64,000 bases of DNA from Luteimonas granuli. GTDB lineage: Bacteria; Pseudomonadota; Gammaproteobacteria; Xanthomonadales; Xanthomonadaceae. Made by a program: the position numbers and the translations under genes. Of this stretch, positions 24,036-35,669 are shown piece by piece (within the stretch, counting starts at the first letter, position 1; the number at the start of each line of letters is the position of its first letter). Under the pieces are notes generated by a model that saw only the letters and a list, made by a program, of their open reading frames with translations, made no database searches and was not told the origin of the DNA. The stretch spans positions 2,831,001 to 2,895,000 of the forward strand of contig NZ_CP042218.1 of NCBI RefSeq assembly GCF_007795095.1, read 5' to 3'.

Positions 24036-26906
24036 TCAGTCGGCGGCGAAGACGCTGCCGACGGGCGAGGCGAGGGCGTCGTCGACCAGCTTCTGCTGTT
24101 CGGCGACATGGTCGGAGAAGAGCCCGACGGCGGGCGATGGCGAACGCTGGCGCCCGGCGTAGTGCAGCTCGAGGCCCTCGGGAACGCAGGCCTGCAGGTG
24201 GTGGCGGATCTGGTACCACGCACCCTGGTTCTGCGGCTCCTCCTGGCACCAGACGACATTCGTCGCCTTGCCGAAACGGGCCAGCTCGGCCGACAGCGCC
24301 GCGCGCGGGAACGGGTAGAGCTGTTCGACGCGCACCAGGGCGATGTCGTCCTGGCCGCGCTTCTCCTGCTCCTCGAGCAGGTCGTAGTAGACCTTGCCCG
24401 AGCACAGCACCACGCGCCCGACCTTCTTCGGGTCGGCCGAGGCGTCGCCGATCAGGTGCTGGAATCCGCCCTTGGCCAGCTCGTCCAGGCTCGACACCGC
24501 GAGCTTGTGGCGCAGCAGCGACTTCGGACTCATCACCACCAGCGGCTTGCGCGTGGTCATGTGCATCTGCCGGCGCAGCATGTGGAAGGCCTGGGCGGGC
24601 GTGGACGGCACGCAGACCAGCATGTTGTCCAGCGCGCACAGCTGCAGGAAGCGCTCCAGGCGCGCCGAGCTGTGCTCCGGGCCCTGGCCTTCGTAGCCGT
24701 GCGGCAGCAGCAGGGTCAGGCCGCTGATGCGGCCCCACTTGGCCTCGCCGGACGCGATGAACTGGTCGATCACGACCTGGGCGCCGTTGGCGAAGTCGCC
24801 GAACTGCCCCTCCCAGATGCACAGGGTGTTCGGGTCGGTGGTCGAGAAGCCGTACTCGTAGGCCATCACCGCCTCCTCGCTCAGCAGCGAGTCGATGACG
24901 GTGGCGCGCTCCGGGCTGTCGACCAGCTGGCGCAGCGGCAGGTGATAGCTGTCGGTCTTCTGGTCGTGGAGGATCGCGTGGCGGTGCGTGAAGGTGCCGC
25001 GGCCGACGTCCTGGCCCACCAGGCGCAGTCCGAAGCCTTCGTCGAGCAGGGTCGCGTAGGCGAGGTTCTCGGCGAAGCCCCAGTCGGCCGGGACCTCGCC
25101 CGCGGCCATCTTCCGGCGGTCCTCGTAGACCTTGGCCACGCGCGGATGCAGCTGCACGTCCCCGGGGATGGTGGTGATCGCCTTCGCGAGCTCCTTGAGC
25201 CTGGCCGGCTTGACCGCGGTGCCGGCCTTGTCGGTGATCCTGCCCGCGACCAGCTTGCCCCAGTCGACGAACAGGCGGCTTTCGGCCGGCGTCTTGCCGA
25301 CCTCGACCAGTTCGGTGGTGACCTCGCCCGAATCGAGCTTGTCGCGGTAGCTGTCGACCAGGGCCTGGCCGCCCTTCTCCGGCAGCACGCCGGCGGCTTC
25401 AAGCTGCCCGGCGTAGAGCTCGCGGGTGGTCTTGTGCTTGCGGATGACCTGGTACATCACAGGCTGGGTGATCGCCGGCTCGTCGGCCTCGTTGTGGCCA
25501 TGGCGGCGGTAGCAGACCAGGTCGATGACCACGTCCTTGCGGAATTCCTGGCGGAAGTCGTAGGCCAGGCGCGCGGCGAAGGCCACAGCCTCCGGATTGT
25601 CGGCGTTCACGTGCAGCACCGGCGCGCCGATCATCTTGGCGACGTCGGTGCAGTACAGCGTGGAACGCGCGTCTTCGCGGGCGCTGGTGGTGAAACCCAC
25701 CTGGTTGTTGACCACCACGTGCACGGTACCGCCGACGGCGAAGCCGCGCGCCTGCGACATCTGGAACAGTTCCATCACCACGCCCTGGCCGGCAAATGCC
25801 GCGTCGCCATGGATCAGGATCGGCATCACCTGGCGGCGGTCCGTGTCCCTGCGCCGCTCCTGGCGCGAGCGCACCGAGCCGGCGACCACCGGGTCGACGA
25901 TCTCGAGGTGGGAAGGGTTGAAGGCCAGCGCCAGGTGCACCGGGCCGCCGTCGGTGGCGACGTCGGCGGAGAAGCCCATGTGGTACTTCACGTCGCCGGC
26001 GTGGGCGAGCGCGTTGTACTCGAACTTGCCCTCGAACTCGTCGAACAGCCGGCGCGGGTTCTTGCCCAGGGTATTGACCAGCACGTTCAGGCGGCCGCGG
26101 TGGGCCATGCCGATCACGATGTCCTTGACGCCGTCCTTGCCGGCGCCGCGGATCACGGTGTCGAGCAGCGGGATCAGCGAGTCGCCGCCCTCGAGCGAGA
26201 AGCGCTTCTGGCCGACGTACTTGGTGTGCAGGTAGCGCTCCAGGCCCTCGGCCGCGGTCAGGCGCTCGAGGATGCGACGCTGCTCTTCCGGTGCGGGGCT
26301 GTAGCGGCCGCCGGCCTGCTCCATGCGCTCGTACATCCAGCGGCGCTGGTCGGCCTGGGGGATGTGCATGAACTCGGCGCCGATCGGGCCGGTGTAGGTG
26401 GCGCGCAGCAGGGCGAGCAGGTCGCGCAGGCGCATGCGCGGGGCGCCGCCGAAGGTGCTGGTGCCGCCGCCGGGGCCGGTGGCGAACTCGGTGCCGAGGT
26501 CGGCGTCGGACAGCCCGTGGAAGGGCAGCTCGAGGTCGGGCGCGTCGATCTTGGCGGCCATGCCGAGCGGATCGGTATCGGCCTGGAGGTGGCCGCGCGA
26601 GCGGTAGGCGGTGATCAGCTTCAGCACCGAGCCCTGCTTGCGCTGGGCCTCGAGGTCGGCGGTGCCGGCGCCGCCGGAGGCGACCAGGCCGGCCTTGGCC
26701 TCGCGCCCGGCGCGGGCGACCGCGTCCATGATCACGGAGTGCGGGATGTCCCCGGCCTCGCGGCCCTTGAAGCCGTCGAACCAGGCCTTCCACGTGTCGC
26801 CGACGCTGTCGGGGTCAACGAGATACTGCTCGTACAGGTCCTCGATGTAGGCGGCATTGGCACCGAGCTGGGAGGACTGCGCAAACTGCTTCAATAGATT
26901 GGCCAC
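24036..26906 (-). CDS. sucA: 2-oxoglutarate dehydrogenase E1 component
   Basis: A 956-aa thiamine-diphosphate enzyme of the TCA cycle that decarboxylates 2-oxoglutarate (E. coli SucA 933 aa). The N-terminus (GANAAYIEDLYEQYLVDPDS) is the small E2-binding domain. Further on are GMAHRGRLNVLVN, the diphosphate-binding HGDAAFAGQGVVMELF with VVNNQVGFTT, and the pyrimidine-domain motifs SEEAVMAYEYGFS and GQFGDFANGAQVVIDQF. The start is a GTG; the bases before it are CT-rich and carry no Shine-Dalgarno, but no in-frame ATG fits better. First gene of the sucA-sucB-lpdA operon. Confidence 0.96.
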   Translation of the reverse strand: MANLLKQFAQSSQLGANAAYIEDLYEQYLVDPDSVGDTWKAWFDGFKGREAGDIPHSVIMDAVARAGREAKAGLVASGGAGTADLEAQRKQGSVLKLITAYRSRGHLQADTDPLGMAAKIDAPDLELPFHGLSDADLGTEFATGPGGGTSTFGGAPRMRLRDLLALLRATYTGPIGAEFMHIPQADQRRWMYERMEQAGGRYSPAPEEQRRILERLTAAEGLERYLHTKYVGQKRFSLEGGDSLIPLLDTVIRGAGKDGVKDIVIGMAHRGRLNVLVNTLGKNPRRLFDEFEGKFEYNALAHAGDVKYHMGFSADVATDGGPVHLALAFNPSHLEIVDPVVAGSVRSRQERRRDTDRRQVMPILIHGDAAFAGQGVVMELFQMSQARGFAVGGTVHVVVNNQVGFTTSAREDARSTLYCTDVAKMIGAPVLHVNADNPEAVAFAARLAYDFRQEFRKDVVIDLVCYRRHGHNEADEPAITQPVMYQVIRKHKTTRELYAGQLEAAGVLPEKGGQALVDSYRDKLDSGEVTTELVEVGKTPAESRLFVDWGKLVAGRITDKAGTAVKPARLKELAKAITTIPGDVQLHPRVAKVYEDRRKMAAGEVPADWGFAENLAYATLLDEGFGLRLVGQDVGRGTFTHRHAILHDQKTDSYHLPLRQLVDSPERATVIDSLLSEEAVMAYEYGFSTTDPNTLCIWEGQFGDFANGAQVVIDQFIASGEAKWGRISGLTLLLPHGYEGQGPEHSSARLERFLQLCALDNMLVCVPSTPAQAFHMLRRQMHMTTRKPLVVMSPKSLLRHKLAVSSLDELAKGGFQHLIGDASADPKKVGRVVLCSGKVYYDLLEEQEKRGQDDIALVRVEQLYPFPRAALSAELARFGKATNVVWCQEEPQNQGAWYQIRHHLQACVPEGLELHYAGRQRSPSPAVGLFSDHVAEQQKLVDDALASPVGSVFAAD

Positions 26907-26998
26907 GATGGCGTCGCAAGACTCAGGAAGGGGGAGGGAAGGGGGCTCCGTCCGGAGGGCGGAGTGACCGCCGCCTGTTCAGGCGGGCGATCCGCGCA

Positions 26999-27004
26999 AT
27001 TATA
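26999..27004 (-). promoter_or_regulatory. Consensus -10 box for the sucA operon
   Basis: TATAAT on the minus strand, 92 nt before the sucA start; one of the few perfect -10 boxes in this GC-rich window. The leader it implies (about 26992 to 26907) contains two small hairpins, a 7-bp stem at 26971-26986 and a 5-bp stem at 26946-26957. No good -35 hexamer at normal spacing was found. Confidence 0.55.
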
Positions 27005-27183
27005 GCCCTCCCGGCGGGCTTGAGGCGCCGTGCGCGGCGCAGGAACGCATTGTTGCCCATGCCCCGTCAGGTCCGCGTGCCCGGGCGTCGCGAGCGGCGC
27101 GCCCTCGCGTCGATGACTTCCGGCACGCGTTGCCCGTTCAGCTGTCTCCGTAGGCTGCGCGCCACAACCACGGGAGTCCGACC

Positions 27184-28233
27184 ATGCGCCGCCCCCTCTC
27201 CTTCCTTGCAGCGGCGGCACTGCTGTCGCTCGCCTGCGCGGCCCATGCGGCCGAACACGAGGTCACCATCCCGACCGCCGACCCTGCGGTCACGCTCGCG
27301 GGCACGCTGCAGGTTCCCGACGGCGTCGATCGGCCTCCGGTCGCGATCCTCGTGACCGGCACCGGCAACCACATCCGCGACCAGGTGATCTCGGGCCTGC
27401 CGATGTTCAAGGTGCTGGCCGACCGCCTGGAAGCCGACGGCATCGCCAGCCTGCGCGTTGACTCGCGCGGGAGCGGCGGCTCGACGGGCCCGAAGGCCTT
27501 CGAGTCCACGACCCTGGACCGCATCGAGGACATGCGCGCGGTGGTGGGCTACCTGCGCGGCACGCCCGCGGTGGAGGTGGGCCGGATCGGTCTGGTCGGC
27601 CACAGCGAGGGCGCCATGATCGCCGCGGAGCTGGCGCGTGAACCCGGGGTCAGCTGGGTGGTGCTGATGGCGCCGCCGGCGCGTGCGGGCCGCGTGGTCT
27701 GGGTGGAGCAGCAGGCCGCGCCGGCCGAGGCCGAACTCGAGGGCCGGCCGGACGCCCAGGCGCGGGCGCGCGCCCTGCTGGAGCAGGCCGCGGCGCAGTC
27801 GATCGCAGGTGCCGGCCGCGATGCGCTGGAGCGCACGGCGGTCGAACTGTTCGGGCTGGTGGGCGTGGACGAGGACACCGCGCGCGCCGACGGCTCGATC
27901 GACCAGTTCGCCGGGCGCATGGTCGATCCCTGGATGCGCGGCTTTCTGGCCTACGATCCGCAGCCGGCGCTGCGGCGGCTGCGCGGCCCGGTGCTCGCGG
28001 TCTATGGCACCCACGACCGCTTCACGGCGCCGGCGCAGAACGCGGGCCGCCTCGTGGAGCTGGCGAGCGAGGGTCGCGAAGCCGACCTGACGCTGCGCCT
28101 GCTGCCGCGCCAGGACCACTTCTTCCTCGAATCCGAGGGCCGCGAGCCCGGCGAGCACAAGCGCGGTGAGATGTCGCTGGCGCCGGCGCTCTCGACCTTG
28201 CTGGTCGAGTGGATCGGCGCGAACGCGCGCTGA
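27184..28233 (+). CDS. Secreted alpha/beta hydrolase
   Basis: A 349-aa protein with a cleavable signal peptide (MRRPLSFLAAAALLSLACA, cut after AHA near residue 22), so it is periplasmic or secreted. The fold is alpha/beta hydrolase: oxyanion region LVTGTGNH, a RVDSRGSGGSTG segment, nucleophile Ser141 in GLVGHSEGAMIA, and likely Asp278 (YGTHDRFTAP) and His312 (PRQDHFF) completing the triad. The family contains esterases and peptidases; the substrate cannot be read from sequence. It is a single gene whose stop lies 3 bp from the convergent GNAT gene. The ATG follows a GGGAG site at 27172-27176. Confidence 0.85.
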   Translation: MRRPLSFLAAAALLSLACAAHAAEHEVTIPTADPAVTLAGTLQVPDGVDRPPVAILVTGTGNHIRDQVISGLPMFKVLADRLEADGIASLRVDSRGSGGSTGPKAFESTTLDRIEDMRAVVGYLRGTPAVEVGRIGLVGHSEGAMIAAELAREPGVSWVVLMAPPARAGRVVWVEQQAAPAEAELEGRPDAQARARALLEQAAAQSIAGAGRDALERTAVELFGLVGVDEDTARADGSIDQFAGRMVDPWMRGFLAYDPQPALRRLRGPVLAVYGTHDRFTAPAQNAGRLVELASEGREADLTLRLLPRQDHFFLESEGREPGEHKRGEMSLAPALSTLLVEWIGANAR

Positions 28234-28236
28234 ACC

Positions 28237-29145
28237 TCAGATCCCGAGGGCGCGGTACTCGCTGCAGGGACGGGCCCGCTCCCAGAAGGGATCGAACACG
28301 CCCTGGAGGTGGCGCGCGCGCCCGGGGCCGTCGAGGCGGGTCTCGCCCTCCCAGCGATGGCCCAGGGGCCGGAAGAAGTGGCCGCCGCGGTCGTTGACGA
28401 TGAAGGCGGATGGATACGAGCGATCCACCTGTTCCTCGACCGCGCGGAACGCGATCGCGCTGGGCAGGCGCTGGCCGAGCGCGATCAGCGGCGCGAGCGA
28501 GTGCTGAGGGGCTTCCGGCTCCTGCAGCAGGATGCGGATCGCGCATTCGCCGCCCGCCGCGGCGCGCCGGATCGCGTCGACGATCTCCGGCTGGTCCAGC
28601 AATCCCGGATCGAGGTCACGGCTGTAGAGGTCGAGCCGGCGGCGCGCCCCTGCGACCACGCCCCAGGTCGCGGCCACCGCCGCGGCGCGCGAGTCCACCA
28701 GGTTGAGCGCGCCGATGAGCAGGCGCATGCCCTGGTGCTCGATGCCCGCCTCCTGGAAGCGGCCGCCGACCGGAAGGAAGCCGGCGCGCGCGTAGAAGCC
28801 GATGGCCGTGGCCTGCGCGTGCAGGGTGACCTCGGGCCAGCCCAGCGTCCGCGCCTGCCCGACCAGCGCGGCCAGCAGCGCCTCGCCGACGCCGCGGCCG
28901 CGCCACTGCGGCAGCACCGCCATGCGGCCGATGGCGCGGGTGGGCGTGAGCCGGCCCGTGCCGATCGCATGGCCGGCGTCGTCGCGGGCGATGACGTGGT
29001 GGCTGGCCGGATCCAGTTCGTCCCACTCGAGTGCCAGCGGCACGCCCTGCTCATGGACGAACACCGCTTCGCGCACGCTGCGCAGGCCCGTCAGTCCTTC
29101 CTCGTAGCCGGCCGCCTGGATGTGGAATGTCCCGGCCTGGGTCAT
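28237..29145 (-). CDS. GNAT N-acetyltransferase with extra C-terminal domain
   Basis: A 302-aa two-domain protein. Residues 1 to about 145 are a GNAT fold: VREAVFVHEQGVPLALEWDE, the acetyl-CoA loop MAVLPQWRGRGVGEALLAALV, and AIGFYARAGFLPVG. This half resembles the ElaA/YjcF group. Residues from about 150 to the end (LDLYSRDLDPGLLDQPEIVD, ECAIRILLQEPEAPQHS, HRWEGETRLDGPGRA) form a second domain seen fused to GNATs in xanthomonads; its PLD-like look suggests a family of unknown function (I recall DUF7931, unverified). The start lies 3 bp after the stop of the RoxA-like gene, so the two form a tight pair. The acetylated target is unknown. Confidence 0.82.
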   Translation of the reverse strand: MTQAGTFHIQAAGYEEGLTGLRSVREAVFVHEQGVPLALEWDELDPASHHVIARDDAGHAIGTGRLTPTRAIGRMAVLPQWRGRGVGEALLAALVGQARTLGWPEVTLHAQATAIGFYARAGFLPVGGRFQEAGIEHQGMRLLIGALNLVDSRAAAVAATWGVVAGARRRLDLYSRDLDPGLLDQPEIVDAIRRAAAGGECAIRILLQEPEAPQHSLAPLIALGQRLPSAIAFRAVEEQVDRSYPSAFIVNDRGGHFFRPLGHRWEGETRLDGPGRARHLQGVFDPFWERARPCSEYRALGI

Positions 29146-29148
29146 GGC

Positions 29149-30468
29149 TCAGTCCCCGTCGTCGTCGTGGTCTTCGTCTTCGTCGCCGTCGTCGAGCGCG
29201 AGCCGGTAGTGCCCCTCTTCGAGCAGCGCCAGCACGCAGCTGCGCCCCTCGGTCGAGAGGGCCGCGTAGGCGGTGCCGTCGATCAGCGGCGCATTGGCGA
29301 TGCCGGCAGCGTCGGCAGCGGGCAGCGCGTGCGCCTCGCCGTTCACGTACAGCCGCGCGCCGGCGCCGTCGCCGTTGCCGGTACGGCGCCAGGCCATCCG
29401 GGTGTAGGGATGACGGTGCAGCGCGGCGCCGCGCTCGAGGTCCCACTCGATCTCGATACGCGAGCGGGGCGCGCCCTCGGCATCGTCGGGAGCCGCGACC
29501 TCGCCGGCGTTCCTGTAGAGAGTGATGAAGCGGCCGAACCAGTCGCCCAGGCGCTGCGGGTCGTCGGTGCGCAGCAGGTCCAGGGCCCGGACGACCCGCG
29601 CCATGGCGGCGGCATCGATCTCGGCCGGGTCGGCGGGCAGGGCCAGGTCCGGGTCGGCGTAGCGCAGATCGTCGTCGGCGTCGGCCAGCAGGCTGTCGGC
29701 GAGGTCGCCGAGAAGCTCCGCCGCCGACGGCGCGCGCATGCCGACGGAAAAGGTCAGGCAGGCATCCTCGGCGACGCCGTGATGGGGCACGTTGGGCGGG
29801 AGGTAGAGCATGTCGCCGGGACCCAGCACCCGCTCATGGGTGACGGTGAACTCGCGCAGCAGCCTGATGTCGACGTCGTCGCGGAAATCCAGCGGCGGAT
29901 GGTCGCCGCCCATGGCCACGCTGGCGTCGATCATCCACCGGCGATGGCCCAGCGCCTGGAGCAGGAACACGTCGTACTGGTCGACGTGGGCACCGACCGA
30001 ACCGCCGGGCGCGGCGAAGGACACCATGATGTCGTCCAGGCGCCAGCGCGGCAGGAAGGTGAAGTGCTGCAGCAGGGCGGCGATGTCCGCATCCCACTTG
30101 TCGACATCCTGCACCAGCAGGGTCCAGTCCCGATCCGGCATCGCCGGGAATGCTTCTTCCGGGAACGGCCCCTGGCGTACGGTCCAGGTGTCCGCGGCGC
30201 GGTCGTGCTCGATGATGCGGGCGAGGACGCCGTCCTCGCAGGCCAGGCCGGCGAGGTCCTCCGGCGTGATCGGCGATCCGTACCCGGGGAAGGCGTTGCG
30301 GATCAGCAGGGGCCGTTTCTGCCAGTAGTCCCGGAGGAAATCGGCCGGCGGCATGCCGAGCGGGCCCTTGCCGGCGGCATCGATCTCAAGCGGCAGGTCG
30401 CCCCCGGGAGGGGCGGCTGTCCTGGCACTGGGGGCGCTCTTGCGCGCGGGTTCCTTGCGACTGGTCAT
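29149..30468 (-). CDS. roxA: JmjC/cupin ribosomal oxygenase, RoxA (YcfD)-like
   Basis: A 439-aa Fe(II)/2-oxoglutarate oxygenase; E. coli RoxA (YcfD) is 373 aa and hydroxylates an arginine of ribosomal protein L16. The iron ligands are visible as His161 and Asp163 in GGSVGAHVDQYDVFLLQ and the distal His229 in PPNVPHHGVAED. The region KWDADIAALLQHFTFLPRWR and the winged-helix-like C-terminal half also match YcfD. Extra length comes from an Arg/Ser/Ala-rich N-terminal tail of about 25 residues and a very acidic C-terminus (DDGDEDEDHDDDGD). Co-transcription with an acetyltransferase gene 3 bp downstream hints at joint modification of the translation machinery, which is inference. Confidence 0.87.
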   Translation of the reverse strand: MTSRKEPARKSAPSARTAAPPGGDLPLEIDAAGKGPLGMPPADFLRDYWQKRPLLIRNAFPGYGSPITPEDLAGLACEDGVLARIIEHDRAADTWTVRQGPFPEEAFPAMPDRDWTLLVQDVDKWDADIAALLQHFTFLPRWRLDDIMVSFAAPGGSVGAHVDQYDVFLLQALGHRRWMIDASVAMGGDHPPLDFRDDVDIRLLREFTVTHERVLGPGDMLYLPPNVPHHGVAEDACLTFSVGMRAPSAAELLGDLADSLLADADDDLRYADPDLALPADPAEIDAAAMARVVRALDLLRTDDPQRLGDWFGRFITLYRNAGEVAAPDDAEGAPRSRIEIEWDLERGAALHRHPYTRMAWRRTGNGDGAGARLYVNGEAHALPAADAAGIANAPLIDGTAYAALSTEGRSCVLALLEEGHYRLALDDGDEDEDHDDDGD

Positions 30469-30497
30469 GGCTGCGGATCGTGCATCGTGTGCGGGGA

Positions 30498-32063
<1,566 letters not shown>

Positions 32064-32204
32064 TCCCGCTCCCGCGGGCCCGGGTGTGTCGGCTTCGAAT
32101 CAACACTGCTCCCGCTTTGGCGACATGGCCGGGGGTTCGGGTGCGCCAGCGGCGGCGGCCGGCCGGGCTGCGGGCGCAGTTCTCCACGAGGCCGACAGCG
32201 GTGG

Positions 32205-32324
32205 TGCGGGAGGTGGCTGGCGGGGGAGTGCGGAGAGTGGGCCATGGATGGCCCACGTCCCCGCTTCCAGCCATGGATGGCTGGCGGCGGGGCGCAGCAC
32301 TCCCCCCGCCAGCCGCCTCCCGCG
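32205..32324. repeat. Clover-leaf (three-way junction) inverted repeat, copy B, opposite orientation
   Basis: Outer arms 32207-32231 and 32297-32322 pair over 25 bp with one G-T wobble and one bulged base, extending a further 2 bp outward. Inner hairpins with GG loops are 32237-32256 (GTGGGCCAT/ATGGCCCAC) and 32267-32284 (CCAGCCAT/ATGGCTGG). Read on the minus strand, the order and linkers match copy A (AGCGG follows hairpin 1 in both), but the stems differ by paired changes. Confidence 0.85.
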
Positions 32325-32414
32325 GCGCGAAGGATCAGGTCGCTCGACGGGAAGTTCCTTTCCGCGACGTATCCTTCGACGCATGCGCCCCGCGCGCGCG
32401 CACTGGAGGACGAA

Positions 32415-33809
<1,395 letters not shown>

Positions 33810-33837
33810 CGCGGGTGCCGCGGCAGCGGCGGCGCCT

Positions 33838-34731
33838 TCACCCTTCGCCGCGGGCCTTCGGCTCCGGGACCAGCAGCGTGTCGCATGGGCTGGCGTCGAG
33901 GATCTCCCGTGCCACGCTGCCGATCAGCAGGTGGTACAGCGCGCTGCGTCCGTGGCTGGCCACCACCACCAGATCGGCGCCGGTCCCGGTCGCGAACTCG
34001 CGCAGCCGGGCGGCGGCATCGCCGCGTGCAGCCGCCACGTCCACGCCGGCGTGGCCATGCTGCAACAGGAGTTCACGGCCGGCCTGCAGCGCGGCCGTCC
34101 GGGCCTGTTCCAGCGCCCCCTCGCGGTCGCCGTCGCGCATGCCGAGGTAGGGCAGGTCGAAGGCGCTGAACAGCGTCGTGGCGGCATCCGGGAACAGTGC
34201 GCGGGCGACGTCCAGCGCCCGCGCCGAGGACGGCGAGGCGTCGCTGGCCACGACCACGCGCGCATAGGGCGCGTGCGCTCGATCGCGCACGACCAGCAGC
34301 GGCTGGCGGCTGTGGCGCGCAAGCCAGTCAACGGTCGAACCCAGCAGATGGCGGCCGAACAGCGCATCGCGTGCGACGCCGGTGACCAGCAGGCTGCAGC
34401 CGGATTCCGTCGCGACGGCGGCGATCGAGGCGCCGACTTCGCCTTCGCGCACCACAAGTTCGACGTCCAGCCCTTCCGCCGTCGGTCCGACGTCGCGCCG
34501 CAGCCGGGCGGCCGCGCGCAGTGCGGCCTCGCTGGCCCGGAGGCGGGTCGGTTCGCCGGGGCGCGGCGGGGGTGCGATGGCGGGTTCGATCACGGTGAGG
34601 ACGACCAGCCTGGCGCCCCAGCCGTGGGCCAGAGCCACGGCGCGGTCCAGGGCGCGGTCGCAGCGGCCGTCGAGGTCGGTTGCGAGCAGGATCGCGCGCG
34701 GTGAGTCCGGCTTCCAGACGATGTCCTGCAT
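33838..34731 (-). CDS. Tandem-domain universal stress protein
   Basis: A 297-aa protein made of two UspA domains. The first (ILLATDLDGRCDRALDRAV) has the ATP-type loop VTGVARDALFGRHLLGSTVDWLARHS. The second (VVVASDASPSSARALDVARA) ends with VVASHGRSALYHLLIGSVAREIL and SPCDTLLVP. Both loops keep the G-x2-G-x9-GS spacing of nucleotide-binding Usps. UspE of E. coli has the same two-domain plan. The start chosen (MQDIVWKPDSPRAILLATD) fits the family; earlier in-frame codons add only nine residues. Its stop is 28 bp from the fumC stop, convergent. Confidence 0.9.
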   Translation of the reverse strand: MQDIVWKPDSPRAILLATDLDGRCDRALDRAVALAHGWGARLVVLTVIEPAIAPPPRPGEPTRLRASEAALRAAARLRRDVGPTAEGLDVELVVREGEVGASIAAVATESGCSLLVTGVARDALFGRHLLGSTVDWLARHSRQPLLVVRDRAHAPYARVVVASDASPSSARALDVARALFPDAATTLFSAFDLPYLGMRDGDREGALEQARTAALQAGRELLLQHGHAGVDVAAARGDAAARLREFATGTGADLVVVASHGRSALYHLLIGSVAREILDASPCDTLLVPEPKARGEG

Positions 34732-34822
34732 GGTGTCCTCGGCAGTTGCGGGCCGCAACGACGCGGCGCGGCGTTGCCTGCCGAGTCTAGCCCGCCGGGC
34801 CGGGCGTCCGGATGCGCACGGC

Positions 34823-35647
34823 TCAGCGCTTGCGGGGAAGCTCGATCTTTCCGGTCACACCCCGGTGGTCGACCGAGCCGCTGCCCAGAGCGCGTACCCG
34901 CAGGTCGCCTCCCACGCGGTCGACGTCGATGTCGCCCGAACCGACCGAGCCGACCTCGAGGCTGCCCGCGATCCGCTCGAGGTCGGCATCGCCGGAACCC
35001 ACCGATCCGATCTCGACGCTGCCGCCCACATCGCGGAGCGCAAGGTCGCCTGAGCCGATGCTGCCCACGCGGGCGTCCCCGCGGACGCCGCGCGCCTCGA
35101 GGTCGCCGGAGCCGATCGAGCCGACGTCGAGGCTGCCGATGTCCGCAAGCACGATGTCACCGGAGCCGACGCGAGCGTCGACGCGACCGCGGATCTTCCG
35201 CGCATCGGCGTCGCCGGATCCCACGGTCAGGCCGAGCTCGGACAGGCCGGTGGCCCAGGCATCGCCCGAGCCCACCGACATCTCGACGCGCACGTCGTCG
35301 GCCACGGTGCCGGCCAGGTCGAAGTACGCGTAGCGTTCACCGAAGGTCCAGCCGGTGCGCTCTTCGCGGAGCAGGCGTACCACCAGCCGGTCGCCTTCGC
35401 GGGACTGTTCGATCCGCAGCCGCTCGAGCTGCGCGGCGCTCGAGCCGCAGGCGCGGCCCTGCAGCGCGCCGGACTTGCCGGGGGCGGCATCGAGCCGGAG
35501 CTTGCTCGCGCCGACGTGGAACTCGACCGTGCGCACCCCTGTCAGGTCCAGCGCGAGCTGGTGGGGCGCCGAGTGGCGGCAGGCGTCGGTGGCCTGGGCG
35601 GCTGCGGGCAGCAGCAGGGCGCAAAGCAGCAGGGGAATCCGGGTCAT
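34823..35647 (-). CDS. Secreted GSGD-repeat beta-helix protein (DUF2807/DUF4097-like)
   Basis: A 274-aa protein with a signal peptide (cut after AAAQA, about residue 19). The N-terminal half (VRTVEFHVGASKLRLDAAPG) resembles auto-transporter-like 'head' domains of the DUF2807/DUF4097 group. The second half holds eight near-copies of a unit centred on (V/I)GSGD, spaced 18-21 residues, for example SVGSGDA, RVGSGDI, SIGSGDL, ending with ALGSGSV. Such regular Gly/Ser/Asp turns with alternating Val/Leu predict a right-handed parallel beta-helix in the periplasm or at the surface. It is the last gene of the GntR-ABC operon, 22 bp after the DUF2884 gene; function unknown. Confidence 0.8.
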   Translation of the reverse strand: MTRIPLLLCALLLPAAAQATDACRHSAPHQLALDLTGVRTVEFHVGASKLRLDAAPGKSGALQGRACGSSAAQLERLRIEQSREGDRLVVRLLREERTGWTFGERYAYFDLAGTVADDVRVEMSVGSGDAWATGLSELGLTVGSGDADARKIRGRVDARVGSGDIVLADIGSLDVGSIGSGDLEARGVRGDARVGSIGSGDLALRDVGGSVEIGSVGSGDADLERIAGSLEVGSVGSGDIDVDRVGGDLRVRALGSGSVDHRGVTGKIELPRKR

Positions 35648-35669
35648 GGTCGCTCCGTGTCCGTGGGTC

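Noticed and set aside
34850-35300. Regular DNA repeats resembling a CRISPR-like array
   Set aside because: The repeats are in frame, imperfect and encode the GSGD protein units; there are no unique spacers or cas genes.
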